Assembly (NCBI GenBank): GCA_031213475.1 | Contig: JARUPZ010000016.1 | Coordinates: 2,413,140-2,477,139 of the forward strand | Source: Nereocystis luetkeana | Taxonomy: Eukaryota > Sar > Phaeophyceae > Laminariales > Laminariaceae | Length of the DNA stretch: 64,000 nt | Direction of reading: 5' to 3' | Shown: positions 30,701 to 36,379 of the stretch, in pieces | Layout: each line of letters opens with the position of its first letter | Numbering within the stretch: the first letter of the stretch is position 1 | The notes under the pieces: generated by a model | The model's input: the letters and a program-made list of their open reading frames with translations, nothing else | Database searches by the model: none | Told to the model about the DNA's origin: nothing | Position numbers and translations under genes: made by a program

Positions 30701-32326
30701 GCCGAAAACGGCGATCGGTCGCCCTTCTCCCAGCAAAAGAAAGCTAGCCAACGAGTAGGTGGCGCTTATCCTTGAGGAAAGTACGAGCGCATCGCTTGTC
30801 CGTCAGGCTCGACGCCTAACGCCGCGGCTCCACTTTTTTCTAATTTCGGCTTTTTTTCAGAGGGGCGCAGCAACGAAGCAGGTACACGTCATAAAAAATA
30901 CGAGTGTCATATGTACCTGGTACGCTTTGCAACTAGTCTTCACGTATACCGTGCGATCTCAATTTTTTTTTTTACGAACATATTCTACTTTTAGCAGTGT
31001 GTACAGCAATACAACATGAAACCACGTGGTTAAAAATGTGTATCGTACTCGTGCTCGAAACTCGCGGAACAGTCTTGATGTGCTATTGTAGTACGTACTA
31101 TTAATAGTAGAAGGCACGAGAGTACCACATCCCTCCCTGCAGTCTCCCTACCGTGCCTCCTACAGTATGGTTCTGAGGGTGTGGCGGTTTTGGTGAGGCT
31201 CCAGTTGCCCCGGTATAGCTACACACGGGTACAGCAGCATATTTGTGTGCTCACCACATGCATGCTTGGTACCTGGTACCTGGGAATATTCACAGGCTGT
31301 GAGGACTGATCTTTGCTTTCCTCAAAGACGTTTCACAAATCTCAGTCGAACTCACAGCTGACCTATTTCATAATTTTATAAAATCTCAGCGGAGTTATCC
31401 CGTGAATTACACCAAGAGAGACAACAAAAAGAGGTTAAAATATAAAAAAATAGGTGCCCTGTTTCATACGTACCGAGACTGCTCCCTTAACCCCTTTAGA
31501 ACCGCAGTCCCGTTTTGGGGACAAACTACTTAAAATTTGACTGGGTTGTCCCCAAAATGGGACTGCGGTTCAAAAGGGGTTAACGCCACCCGTTCCAAGA
31601 CTGTTCGGGAGATAAGGCCAGGTAAATCGGCTTGTTATATTCTAGGAAAATAAGAATTGGAATTAGTGTCGTCAGTAGTAAAGGATAAGACCCATGGTGC
31701 GTACTATTCATTCAGGTAAGACTGCGTTTTTTGGTGTGTCACGGGGTGGTCTTAAAAATGGGTACCCCGCTGTATACACACATACACACAACTCCGCAAA
31801 AACTTTCGAACGCAGCCAACTGTACACTGCTGTCTGTACCTACAGCACCGGTATCCAACTCAGCAACTAGTCGGTAAAATGTAACCAGCCGATTGACTGT
31901 AGCATACCTGGTATTCATCCATCCATCTAGCCATCTATTTACCTACAAGAATATAGATGTCTATCTATCTATCCATCTATCTATCTATCTATCTATCGTT
32001 GGCCAACTATTACGGCGGACCATAGTAAATAGGACCTGCGGTACACACAAAAACATATATATTTACCTACTTTTACTAACAATATTTGGTCCTATTTACT
32101 ATGGCCCCCCGTAGTAGCAACCACAACAGAATCAGCAGACCCACAGCCCGACCCTTCCGGCTATGGTGAAGCCTCCGCTCACCGCTTAGAACGACGGTGT
32201 GTCCGCTACCGCAAGCAACCTGCACGACACCCTTCGACTTCAGGGCGTCAACTAGCACCGGCTTGTCTTGGTCGTTTGTGTCCCCCAGCCCAAGCTGCCC
32301 GTCCTCGCCCCGACCCCAGGAGTAAA
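3483..32326 (-). CDS. RCBTB: RCC1 propeller + BTB/BACK protein, 14 exons (first exon missing)
   Basis: RCBTB-type protein rebuilt from 14 minus-strand exons (coding 32183-32326, 26644-26762, 25770-25850, 23597-23725, 21856-22033, 21187-21248, 19571-19678, 17155-17277, 14630-14737, 12993-13163, 10998-11137, 9544-9616, 4482-4631, 3483-3536). The joined frame is 546 residues to a TGA; animal RCBTB1 is about 531. Residues 1-365 hold seven RCC1 blades with repeated YTWG, LGHGD and ACGxxHT motifs; about 382-475 is a BTB fold (SDVTFIVEG, HFRAMF, LLEYVYAD); 480-546 resembles the BACK-like tail of RCBTB1. Family members are cytosolic or nuclear and BTB parts often bind cullin-3; that role here is inferred. 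All introns are AG-ended, all donors GT except one GC. The gene lacks only a short 5' exon ending in phase 1, which I could not find. Introns total about 27 kb and are full of transposable elements. Confidence 0.93.
3745..3990 (-). mobile_element. tRNA-derived SINE, truncated copy
   Basis: Aligns to the body of the SINE at 63585-63903 (TCTTCTTCTCTCTCCCTTCT, CTACGGT, ACTCGC-TCGAATTG blocks). The tRNA-like head is lost. Confidence 0.6.
4121..4217. mobile_element. MITE-2 hairpin
   Basis: Full copy in RCBTB intron 13. Confidence 0.85.
4268..4465. mobile_element. MITE-3
   Basis: GTGCCGGTTG-rich repeat with ACAGTAATGGTCCCT end; contacts the RCBTB exon 13 donor side. Confidence 0.75.
4482..4631 (-). 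CDS. RCBTB: RCBTB exon 13 (BACK-like region)
   Basis: 50 codons, WLCELAVQKGITTDNSAALL through RFVVRHFDTVSKSE; the segment matches [20 protein letters not shown] of animal RCBTB1. Acceptor ctccag, donor GTACGC, phase 0 both sides. The downstream intron begins directly against a MITE-3 copy. Confidence 0.92.
5001..5105. mobile_element. MITE-1
   Basis: Reference copy: inverted ends TTACGGGGGACCATAG, interior GGTACACATAAAAACCTATA and CTAACAATATTTGGTCC; TA on both sides. No coding capacity. Confidence 0.9.
5370..5467. mobile_element. MITE-2 hairpin
   Basis: Full copy. Confidence 0.85.
5590..5668 (+). repeat. short dispersed repeat (family I)
   Basis: AAGAACCGCTTGGTCTTCAT and CCAGAGTGGT; found in reverse at 17358-17435. 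Confidence 0.6.
5728..5833. mobile_element. MITE-1
   Basis: Copy in opposite orientation to 5001-5105. Confidence 0.85.
5903..6009. mobile_element. MITE-1
   Basis: Full copy, same orientation as 5728-5833. Confidence 0.88.
6305..6392. mobile_element. MITE-2 hairpin, first of a direct pair
   Basis: Shares unusual GGGCCTGGGGTTC changes with its neighbour, so the pair arose by tandem duplication. Confidence 0.8.
6394..6492. mobile_element. MITE-2 hairpin, second of a direct pair
   Basis: As above. Confidence 0.8.
7272..7327. repeat. minisatellite, 20-bp unit
   Basis: GCTACGCACCAGGCACACAC in almost three copies. Confidence 0.8.
8870..8920. repeat. GC-rich hairpin
   Basis: GGGCGGC and GCCGCCC flank GAAG, with related GCGAGCGTAGCG / GCGGAGCGAAGCG shoulders. 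Confidence 0.5.
9544..9616 (-). CDS. RCBTB: RCBTB exon 12 (end of BTB)
   Basis: 73 nt giving S then VDVSLEDAVELFIAADLYTL and DRLK; matches the VDLPPEDAIGLLDLAT segment of animal RCBTB1. Phase 2 in, phase 0 out; acceptor gacag, donor GTTTGT. A 17-nt C-run precedes the acceptor by about 24 nt. Confidence 0.9.
9963..10033. mobile_element. MITE-1, degenerate fragment
   Basis: CACGGGGGAGGCATAGTAAT then AACCTACAG; directly before a full copy. Confidence 0.5.
10034..10139. mobile_element. MITE-1
   Basis: Full copy with GGTATACATGAAAAAC interior. Confidence 0.88.
10570..10860. mobile_element. MITE-3, split by MITE-1
   Basis: CCGGCACTATATATAG blocks; interrupted at 10722-10825. Confidence 0.78.
10722..10825. 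mobile_element. MITE-1 nested in MITE-3
   Basis: Inserted at a TA of the MITE-3 copy 10570-10860; comparing with the empty site at 25.2 kb shows a TA duplication. Confidence 0.88.
10998..11137 (-). CDS. RCBTB: RCBTB exon 11 (second half of BTB)
   Basis: Encodes ALLAARCQHFRAMFTSGMRE through LRVFKVLLEYVYAD, the BTB helices. Acceptor tgcag, donor GTGAGA, phase 0 in and phase 2 out. Confidence 0.93.
11425..11615. repeat. GGGTC-rich family G, copy 1
   Basis: Runs of GGGTC/GACCC with TTTTTCAAA-CTCTCACGG spacers; ends CGAGGTTTCACCCGAC. Confidence 0.7.
11735..12135. repeat. tandem repeat, about 85-bp units
   Basis: GGCTTTCACCCAGCTCAAAA recurs four times; MITE-1 splits one unit. Confidence 0.75.
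11811..11915. mobile_element. MITE-1
   Basis: Inserted in a tandem repeat array (11735-12135). Confidence 0.88.
12305..12425. mobile_element. MITE-3, decayed
   Basis: CAATCGCTTGACACAAATGG and CACCGGCACCATAA remain. Confidence 0.65.
12862..12965. mobile_element. MITE-1
   Basis: Full copy ending 28 bp from the RCBTB exon 10 donor. Confidence 0.88.
12993..13163 (-). CDS. RCBTB: RCBTB exon 10 (propeller closure and first half of BTB)
   Basis: 57 codons: VASYNEHTAALAG closes the propeller, a Ser-rich linker follows, then LLNNEELSDVTFIVEG and VYAHK open the BTB fold. The usual Cys-Gly of the ACGxxHT motif is replaced by Ser-Tyr. Acceptor tggcag, donor GTAAAG, phase 0 both sides. A decayed copy of its 5' edge lies at 13446-13480. 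Confidence 0.92.
13238..13415 (-). mobile_element. family A poly(C)-ended repeat
   Basis: Core CATGCATGGCC/GTATGACCATAG/TACAATGCCGGGACGGAG in reverse orientation, next to G-rich runs at 13209-13268. Inside RCBTB intron 9. Confidence 0.75.
13446..13480 (-). pseudogene. decayed duplicate of RCBTB exon 10 5' edge
   Basis: GCCAAGGCAGCCGTGTGCTC then TTGTACGA repeats 13131-13158 of exon 10; no acceptor or frame kept. Confidence 0.75.
14175..14286. mobile_element. MITE-1 (first of a pair)
   Basis: Interior has a CTGGTA insert at a TA. A second copy starts within 2 bp. Confidence 0.85.
14288..14393. mobile_element. MITE-1 (second of a pair)
   Basis: Same orientation as its neighbour. Confidence 0.85.
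14630..14737 (-). CDS. RCBTB: RCBTB exon 9 (blade 7)
   Basis: 36 codons (VYTFGNGDHGKLGHGDVRK ... NMHVIK). Acceptor ttccag, donor GTACGG, phase 0 both sides. Confidence 0.93.
15369..15459. mobile_element. MITE-2 hairpin
   Basis: Left tip shortened, hairpin otherwise intact. Confidence 0.8.
15664..15780. mobile_element. MITE-1
   Basis: Interior has a CCTGGTA insert at a TA; right end has an expanded C-run. Confidence 0.85.
16307..16615. mobile_element. MITE-3, split by MITE-1
   Basis: Ends GCAGTAGTGGCTGCTCCCT and AGGGACCACTACTC; interrupted at 16459-16563. Confidence 0.8.
16459..16563. mobile_element. MITE-1 nested in MITE-3
   Basis: Splits MITE-3 16307-16615 at a TA. Confidence 0.88.
16941..17040 (-). 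mobile_element. family A poly(C)-ended repeat, fragment
   Basis: G-run then GTACTCAATTTCGTGCATGG and the GACCATAGACCCTCGCG core. Confidence 0.7.
17068..17122 (-). mobile_element. LINE 3' end fragment
   Basis: Contains the reverse of the CACGCATCCCTTT / GGAGCACCGTTCC segment; next to a CT microsatellite. Confidence 0.55.
17127..17152. repeat. CT microsatellite
   Basis: CTCTCT run ending at the RCBTB exon 8 donor. Confidence 0.85.
17155..17277 (-). CDS. RCBTB: RCBTB exon 8 (blade 6)
   Basis: 41 codons (LGHGDKVNKTAPTLVEGLL ... GWSHTVGLTATGK). Acceptor gagcag, donor GTAAGA, phase 0 both sides. A CT microsatellite lies just inside the downstream intron. Confidence 0.93.
17355..17440 (-). repeat. 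short dispersed repeat (family I)
   Basis: Reverse copy of 5590-5668; a weaker copy is at 15785-15840. Confidence 0.6.
17659..17770. mobile_element. MITE-1
   Basis: Interior has a CCTGGTA insert; left flank is TATTAATA. Confidence 0.88.
17880..18110. repeat. tandem repeat, about 75-bp units
   Basis: AAATCGGCTT-GCACGAGAAAAA recurs three times; a related unit is at 31620. Confidence 0.65.
18130..18234. mobile_element. MITE-1
   Basis: Full but diverged copy. Confidence 0.8.
18305..18660. repeat. local duplications
   Basis: CTTTTTGCCCT-AAGGCA-TATT block at 18326 and 18478; a 57-bp ATCCCACAAGGCATGCCTTA unit repeated at 18543 and 18600. Confidence 0.7.
19150..19246. mobile_element. MITE-2 hairpin
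   Basis: Full copy. Confidence 0.85.
19571..19678 (-). CDS. RCBTB: RCBTB exon 7 (end of blade 5, start of blade 6)
   Basis: 36 codons (ALVGKMVSHVACGGFHSAAI ... ELYTWGGGEHGQ). Acceptor tgacag, donor GTGCGT, phase 0 both sides. The acceptor end is part of a segment duplicated at 20150-20218. Confidence 0.93.
19738..19840 (-). mobile_element. family A poly(C)-ended repeat, fragment
   Basis: G19 run then ACTCGATAGGAGAGATGTAC and the core; ends in a second G-run. Confidence 0.75.
20150..20218 (-). repeat. duplicate of RCBTB exon 7 acceptor region
   Basis: CGACTAACGTCTGCCGGGGT and AACGCAAGCGTGGCCA repeat 19673-19740, about 80% identical by eye. Confidence 0.75.
20222..20400 (-). mobile_element. 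LINE 3' end fragment
   Basis: Minus-strand copy of the LINE end (TTGCTTGCCTTAGTCATTTTGACC, shown here in part as GCTTGCCTTAGTCAT, then CTTTCGAGACGGAGCACCG). Confidence 0.7.
21187..21248 (-). CDS. RCBTB: RCBTB exon 6 (blade 5)
   Basis: 62 nt giving GKFGRLGHCMERNQLVPRLV and a final E; phase 1 in, phase 0 out. Acceptor cctcag, donor GTACGC. Confidence 0.9.
21283..21405. repeat. AGC and GGGA microsatellites
   Basis: CAG units at 21283-21310 then GGGAGGGA from 21330 to 21405, in RCBTB intron 5. Confidence 0.85.
21630..21800. repeat. CAA/CAG-rich tract
   Basis: Imperfect CAA and CAG triplets in RCBTB intron 5. Confidence 0.8.
21856..22033 (-). CDS. RCBTB: RCBTB exon 5 (blades 4-5)
   Basis: Encodes residues 159-217 (VYTWGDKENGVVGHTN ... 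CGFHTAALTDAGEIFTWGE). Acceptor ttcgag, donor GTGAGG, phase 0 in and phase 1 out. It corresponds to exon 9 plus the start of exon 10 without the intervening intron. Confidence 0.93.
22060..22455. repeat. minisatellite in RCBTB intron 4
   Basis: A-rich unit of about 90 bp (AAAATACGACGAAAAAC, AACGAACGAACG) in four copies. Confidence 0.8.
23015..23138 (+). mobile_element. two chained family A ends
   Basis: GATATCGAGTACA with C15, then immediately GCTCTGCCCCGGCATTGTAG through GATATCGAGTGCAC and a second C-run. Both fragments face the same way. Confidence 0.7.
23345..23475 (+). mobile_element. family A poly(C)-ended repeat, fragment
   Basis: CCCGACGTGCTCCGTCC core; the end is C-rich but interrupted. 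Confidence 0.65.
23597..23725 (-). CDS. RCBTB: RCBTB exon 4 (blade 3 core)
   Basis: 43 codons from LGHGNESGHPTPCMVK to HTVVLTDLGK. Acceptor acacag, donor GTATCT, phase 0 both sides. Same module type as exon 8. Confidence 0.93.
23889..24200 (-). mobile_element. family A poly(C)-ended repeat, long copy
   Basis: Starts at a long G-run (23887-23922) and continues past the core into GCGAGTCGCACGAAGGGTGA and GAGGCGGACTT, matching the 29.7-kb copy. Confidence 0.75.
24246..24551. mobile_element. family E inverted-repeat element, 306 bp
   Basis: Perfect 14-bp inverted ends CACCTCGGACAGAT. Interior rich in AGATCAT words. Confidence 0.8.
24845..25040 (-). mobile_element. tRNA-derived SINE, truncated copy
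   Basis: Same body blocks as the 63.6-kb copy (CAGATCCGGGG, GCAGGCTTTT, CTTCCCTCGGCAACTCGC). Head absent. Confidence 0.6.
25047..25260. mobile_element. MITE-3
   Basis: Uninterrupted copy used as the empty-site reference. Confidence 0.8.
25500..25745. repeat. CCCT-rich polypyrimidine tract
   Basis: Almost only C and T on plus; in RCBTB intron 3, where the minus strand is G/A. Confidence 0.85.
25770..25850 (-). CDS. RCBTB: RCBTB exon 3 (end of blade 2, start of blade 3)
   Basis: 27 codons, ATCGSYHTAAVTDMGELYTW followed by GGGMYGK. Acceptor gctcag, donor GTGAGC, phase 0 both sides. Same module type as exon 7. Confidence 0.93.
26205..26306. mobile_element. MITE-1, one end decayed
   Basis: Left end degenerate, right end CCCCCGTAA intact. 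Confidence 0.7.
26644..26762 (-). CDS. RCBTB: RCBTB exon 2 (RCC1 blade 2)
   Basis: Encodes residues 49-88 (AVYTWGRGDDGRLGHGDN ... GQRIVQ). Acceptor tatag; phase 1 in, phase 0 out. The donor reads CAG|GCGAGA, a GC donor; the frame continues correctly into the next exon only with this junction. Confidence 0.9.
27165..27475. repeat. tandem repeat, four 74-79-bp units
   Basis: Unit GGGTCGGCACTACGACTTGA ... TTATTAGTCGGACGAAT. Each unit has CCAACTA and TAGTTGG in inverted order. Lies just upstream of the LINE. Confidence 0.85.
27525..29573 (+). mobile_element. 5'-truncated LINE with poly(C) tail
   Basis: Non-LTR retrotransposon. The RT part reads LWKKLWEIGIRGKMCRMMKS, QGVAQG and the catalytic FTDD; further on come QYTYLGVNTS, a HVRKMDAILTNSHLDTRIKV thumb-like stretch, and a zinc-knuckle-like CPCGEAIESRTHI...C. 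The 5' end is lost within RT. Several stops break the frame. A 297-bp element sits at 28371-28667 and about 70 bp of extra sequence near 29310-29380. The 3' end passes through the segment shared with copies at 44, 49.9 and 51.6 kb and stops in C13 at 29559-29571. Confidence 0.85.
28371..28667. mobile_element. 297-bp inverted-repeat element holding telomere-like repeats
   Basis: Perfect 22-bp inverted ends starting CAATCTGGGAGA, flanked by CTAA on both sides (28367-28370 and 28668-28671), inserted in the LINE coding region. Its interior has CCAACCCAAC then four CCTAAC/CCTAACC units at about 28470-28505. No coding capacity, so it must be moved by another element. Confidence 0.85.
29575..29957 (+). 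mobile_element. family A poly(C)-ended repeat, longest copy
   Basis: About 380 bp, aligned end to end with 58870-59260 (TTGCTGTCTCTGGAAGTAG, GACGCTGTCAGCCATA, core, GAGATCGAGTACATCTCTCC). It follows the LINE C-run without a gap and ends in C9. No A/B boxes and no coding frame. Confidence 0.8.
29958..30013 (+). mobile_element. family A end fragment
   Basis: GGCCATGCATGAGATCGAG to GAGTACACC, starting within a few bases of the previous C-run. Confidence 0.7.
30361..30471. mobile_element. MITE-2 hairpin with small insertion
   Basis: Extra about 12 bp in the left arm. Confidence 0.8.
31487..31583. mobile_element. MITE-2 hairpin
   Basis: Full copy. Confidence 0.88.
31955..31998. repeat. TCTA microsatellite
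   Basis: ATCT units next to a MITE-1. Confidence 0.85.
32010..32114. mobile_element. MITE-1
   Basis: Full copy following a TCTA microsatellite, just upstream of the RCBTB exon 1 donor region. Confidence 0.85.
32183..32326 (-). CDS. RCBTB: RCBTB exon 1 of those recognised (RCC1 blade 1)
   Basis: Encodes residues 1-48, starting VYSWGRGEDGQLGLGD and ending ACGSGHTVVLS. Acceptor gcag before 32326 and donor GTGAGC at 32182 give phase 1 at both sides, so an upstream exon must supply the first base of the valine codon. A 30-nt run of mostly C on this strand lies about 40 nt upstream of the acceptor. Confidence 0.92.
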
Positions 32327-33118
32327 CTGCGGGGTTCCAGTGGTGCGCGGAAGGCGTCGACGACAGAGCGGGAGGGGGGGGGCGGGGGGGGGGGGGGGTG
32401 CAAGGGCTCATTACCTGTGTAAAGGGAAACCCCTTCGTGACTCGTGACTGCTCGTCTACTCGTCGATGAAACATCGAATAGGGTTTGCTGTAAGGGTTAC
32501 CCTGGGCTGGGTAATTGATCGATCTTTTACCCCTATACACATTCACATCAGACGTCGTCGAGGACACGGTTTCGAATCTCACTTCGAGCATTTCTGTCCA
32601 AGAAACGCTTGCGCTTGCGTCCCTAAAGACATATATCCCTGGTTCCCCAGGTGTTGAAACAAAGCCGGTAGATCAACGTACGGTCGTATACGGTACCGAC
32701 GTCCCAAAGATCCCGCCCTTCAGAGAGGGGGAGACTGTCACAAGGATTACGCATTTCCCTGGTCTGGGAAATTGATCGATCTTTCACCCCTACGCATGTA
32801 GCTCAGTAGGTAACACCTTCACATTACCATGTCTATGTACGTACTATTAATACGATACTACTGCTGTATTTTCGTACAACTTCTGTACGCCCGTGCTGTA
32901 TGCGCTGGTCTACACTCGCCGCTTGTTTCAACACTCGTATCTGCCACTCTCGTAGTCTTTACAGCTAATTGCCATACTACAGCTAGTTGCCACACTACAG
33001 CAACCACTGTATCTCCTGCTGCAGTCCGGATCGCACGATACGAGGATCGTCCGATACCAACTACTATAGTGCTAACAGTCTACTGATAGCTGTATGCTCA
33101 GATCAGAATTACGGTCGA

Positions 33119-33218
33119 TCAGCCCTTTTTAGTGCTGCAGTGCACAAGCACACCTATTCCCCTCTAAGTCCAAGTGAGTTGCGCGCCAAACGGGAGTGCA
33201 GTCCTAAAGGGGCTAACT
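33119..33218. mobile_element. MITE-2 hairpin, degenerate
   Basis: Only TTTTTAGTGCTGCAGTGC and CAGTCCTAAAGGGGCTAA remain clear. Confidence 0.55.
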
Positions 33219-33321
33219 ATTAATAGCTAAAATCAGCAGTTACAAACCACGGCTCAATCTTAACCCTGATACGCAGCATTTTCGAGGTTTCTGCACTGTT
33301 TACCAGGTACCAGGTAGCTTT

Positions 33322-33416
33322 TTAACCCTTTTAGGACCGCACTTCCGTTTTGGGGACAAACCAGTCAAATTCCAAGTAGTTTGTCCCCAAAACGGGACTG
33401 CAGTCCTAAAAGGGCC
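33322..33416. mobile_element. MITE-2 hairpin
   Basis: Full copy next to a doubled CCAGGTA word. Confidence 0.85.
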
Positions 33417-33448
33417 AAGAGCGGGCACGCTAAGAGCATAGCACAGCT

Positions 33449-33543
33449 AACCAATTTACACCGCAGTTCTGGGGACAACCTGCTCAGAATTTGAGCGTTT
33501 TTTGCGCAAAACGGGACCGCAGACCTACCCACTGCAAAAGGGC
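33449..33543. mobile_element. MITE-2 hairpin, degenerate
   Basis: Diverged arms, still AACGGGACCGCAG. Confidence 0.6.
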
Positions 33544-33729
33544 CATGAGAGGCCAGATCGGCTGTTGCCCGCCTACACTAAAAATCTACGCAAAATTTCC
33601 CACAGACGAGAGTACTCAAGTCAAGAGAGGCGTTTTCGGCCTGTACCACACCTCTCCGAAGGTTGGGTTACCCCCTCGTTCCCTGGTTCAACAATAAAAC
33701 AGCAGTGACTGCTGTACGAGTACGTGCTA

Positions 33730-33834
33730 TTACGGGGGACCACAGTTAATGGGACCTATGGTATACATAAAAGCCTATATATTTAACAGTTTTTACTAAC
33801 AATATTTGGTCCTATTAACTATGATCCCCCGTAA
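33730..33834. mobile_element. MITE-1 (first of a pair)
   Basis: Separated from the next copy by five bases (TAGTA). Confidence 0.88.
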
Positions 33835-33839
33835 TAGTA

Positions 33840-33944
33840 TTACGGGGGACCATAGTTAATAGGACCTATGGTTTACATAAAAACCTATATATTTAACCAT
33901 TTTTACTAACAATATTTGGTCCTATTAACTATGATCCCCCGTAA
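33840..33944. mobile_element. MITE-1 (second of a pair)
   Basis: Nearly identical to its neighbour, same orientation. Confidence 0.88.
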
Positions 33945-34513
33945 TAGTAGTGCTCCTGGACCCTGGCAGTCGGTAAACAGGCCCCCATGGCTGTTGCCTG
34001 TTGCCTCCACTGCCGTCCAGAGAGGGGACACGTTTCACGTTTCACGTCAAGGTACGTATCACTGCTGCTGTAGAGTATTAATAGTAATACTTACGTCAAG
34101 GACGGCGGGACTCGCATGATACATACCTGGTACATAAAACGTACTTACGTTTGTCTTCGTCTTTTCTTCACTTGCATTACAGGGACCTGCCTCGCGCTCA
34201 GAGAGCCTATGCGAAAAATCGTCGCTTCTAGATACCTGGTACGATATTTGCTTTCTTTGCGTTTTTTGGTTTCCTTGCGTGCTTTTGTTTTGCTTATTCG
34301 TGCCACGCTCTTTTTTTCTCTGGGAAAAACAACAGTTTTTTTTTTTGCGTTTTTTTGGTCTCTTTTCTCCCTCACACTAACCTCAAGATAAAATTCCCTA
34401 CACTAAATCCAAGATGACAAAAATCCCACACTAGATTCTCAAGTTACATGCACGCATACATACATACAGATTAAAGAGCGCTGCTCGACAACGGTAAAGG
34501 CTGCTTGCTACTA

Positions 34514-34643
34514 TTACGGGGGACCATAGTTAATAGGACCAAATATTGTTACTAGAAATGGTCAAATATATACCGGTACCTGGTAGGTTTTTTATGTATA
34601 CCACAGGTCCTATTAACTGGTACCAGGTATGGTCCCCCGTAAT
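34514..34643. mobile_element. MITE-1 with several micro-inserts
   Basis: Longer than consensus because of CCGGTA+CCTGGTA in the interior and a GGTACCAGG insert near the right end. Confidence 0.88.
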
Positions 34644-34833
34644 AAAAAGACAACGGTAAAGGCTGCTTGCTACAAAAAAGACTGTGGCAAGGCTGCTTGC
34701 TACTGGTACTGAGAGATAACGGACGGTAAGGCTGCTTGCTACTGCTACTGCTACTGTAAAGTCGAGCAACGTATTTTCGGAAGGCTCTCTTCCGGCCAGT
34801 TTTCTTTTGTTTTTTGTTTTCCCCGAAAACACC

Positions 34834-34930
34834 GTAACCCCTTTAGAACCGCAGTCCCGTTTTGGGGGCAAACTACTTGAAATTTGAGCGGTTTGTCCCC
34901 ACATATGGGACTGCGGTTCTAAAAGGGTTA
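34834..34930. mobile_element. MITE-2 hairpin
   Basis: Full copy. Confidence 0.88.
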
Positions 34931-34949
34931 ATGTCGTTCGGCAGTGGCA

Positions 34950-35764
34950 AACCTCCCCTTCCGTTCTGGAGAAAAACGGGCGCTGAGAAACGATAGCACT
35001 CCTGCGCGGACTCAACGATCTGTCTCAAAATTCAAGGACCGTTTTTACATTCAAGATTTATTACGAACCGGGTTTATGTCTAAGAGCAAAGTCGTTTACC
35101 AGTATATTTCTGTTTCAGCTCTAAGCACTGACTAACTGGGTATTGCGACCTACTGCTGTACCTGGTGCTTCGTTATACACTTCGGCAAAGCTTGCCGCTT
35201 CAGCATTTGTGTTTTATAAAATACTGCTGTGCCTGGTGCCTCGTCAAGTCGGTAAAGCTTCGCGGCGCTTCAGCATGGGTTTTCTGAACCATCCATACTG
35301 CTGCTTCGCGGCGCGTTCAACAAGTCACCCTTTTTTCTCTGGTAGATTTAGGTCATGATACAGGCAGTCAAATACCATACGTACAGCGATCTGGAAAGGA
35401 GTTCACCCCCTGTTAGTTAGCTCGGCGTACAAGGTAAAAGAGAAAGTCGCACTACGGAATGAAAAGCAAGCTGTTCATAGTGACGTAAATAAGTATCGTA
35501 ACACGAATTGCGCGCAGGCACGGCACACACTACAGCAGCAACAACAGCAGCGAGCGGTACAACAGCAGTATAACAGCACCAGCGCTCCACACTTTGCAAT
35601 TTGTGACAGCCACAGCGGTACCTTTTGTGTTTTCTATGTGTTTGCAGTGTTTGTTTCACCATGAGATCGAACATGCAAAACTTGTGCTCAAATTTCCTGT
35701 ACAAAACAAAAAAAAAACATGCATACGTCGTCGGTTCTCATCGCGCCGAACAGCAGCAGCAGAT

Positions 35765-35799
<35 letters not shown>

Positions 35800-36120
35800 C
35801 GGAGCAAATAGGGAAGCCTGATGATGATGATGGCGCTCCCCCCTATCCACACGCGACACCTCTGGGATTTCGAGTCAACCGCACCCCAAAGGGGGACTTT
35901 GGATGTATATGAATATATGTATGTACGTATCACAGCTATATACGCGTACGTCCTTGCTCCGTCCCCCTCGCTGCCAACGCAAGGCATACTGCTAGGCATG
36001 CCCTATCAGGCTCATAGCGAATGGGGTAGGTCTTTTTGGCGGGTGCAAGGCCGGACTCAACCTCAAGGAGTGATACCTTCTCGCTGTTGCGTGTGGCCGC
36101 GAGGCTTACTCGAACAATTA
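34950..36120. other. intergenic, no gene seen
   Basis: Low-complexity and CAG tract only. May hold the RCBTB promoter or first exon, but I cannot point to it. Confidence 0.4.
35755..35800. repeat. CAG microsatellite
   Basis: About 14 CAG units, two interrupted. Confidence 0.85.
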
Positions 36121-36134
36121 AGTTTTGTTTTTCA

Positions 36135-36210
36135 CGGCTGCCTTGACGGATTCCTTGACAGCTGCCTTGACGGCTTCCTTGCCGGCTTCCTTGACGGCTG
36201 TCCGTCATGG
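36135..36210. repeat. minisatellite, 12-bp unit
   Basis: CCTTGACGGCTT repeated with small changes. Confidence 0.75.
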
Positions 36211-36379
36211 GGCAAGAGTGCCGTCAACCGATACATTTCCATACAGCTTAATAGTATTTGCCGCACAAAGCACACCGCACACCGCACACCCGAATGGTAA
36301 TCGTCTGTTTGATTCTGTTATCGCGATAGACCGCCAAGGGAAAATATGATCGCGTTTTACGGGCAGCAAGCGGTCCGCT

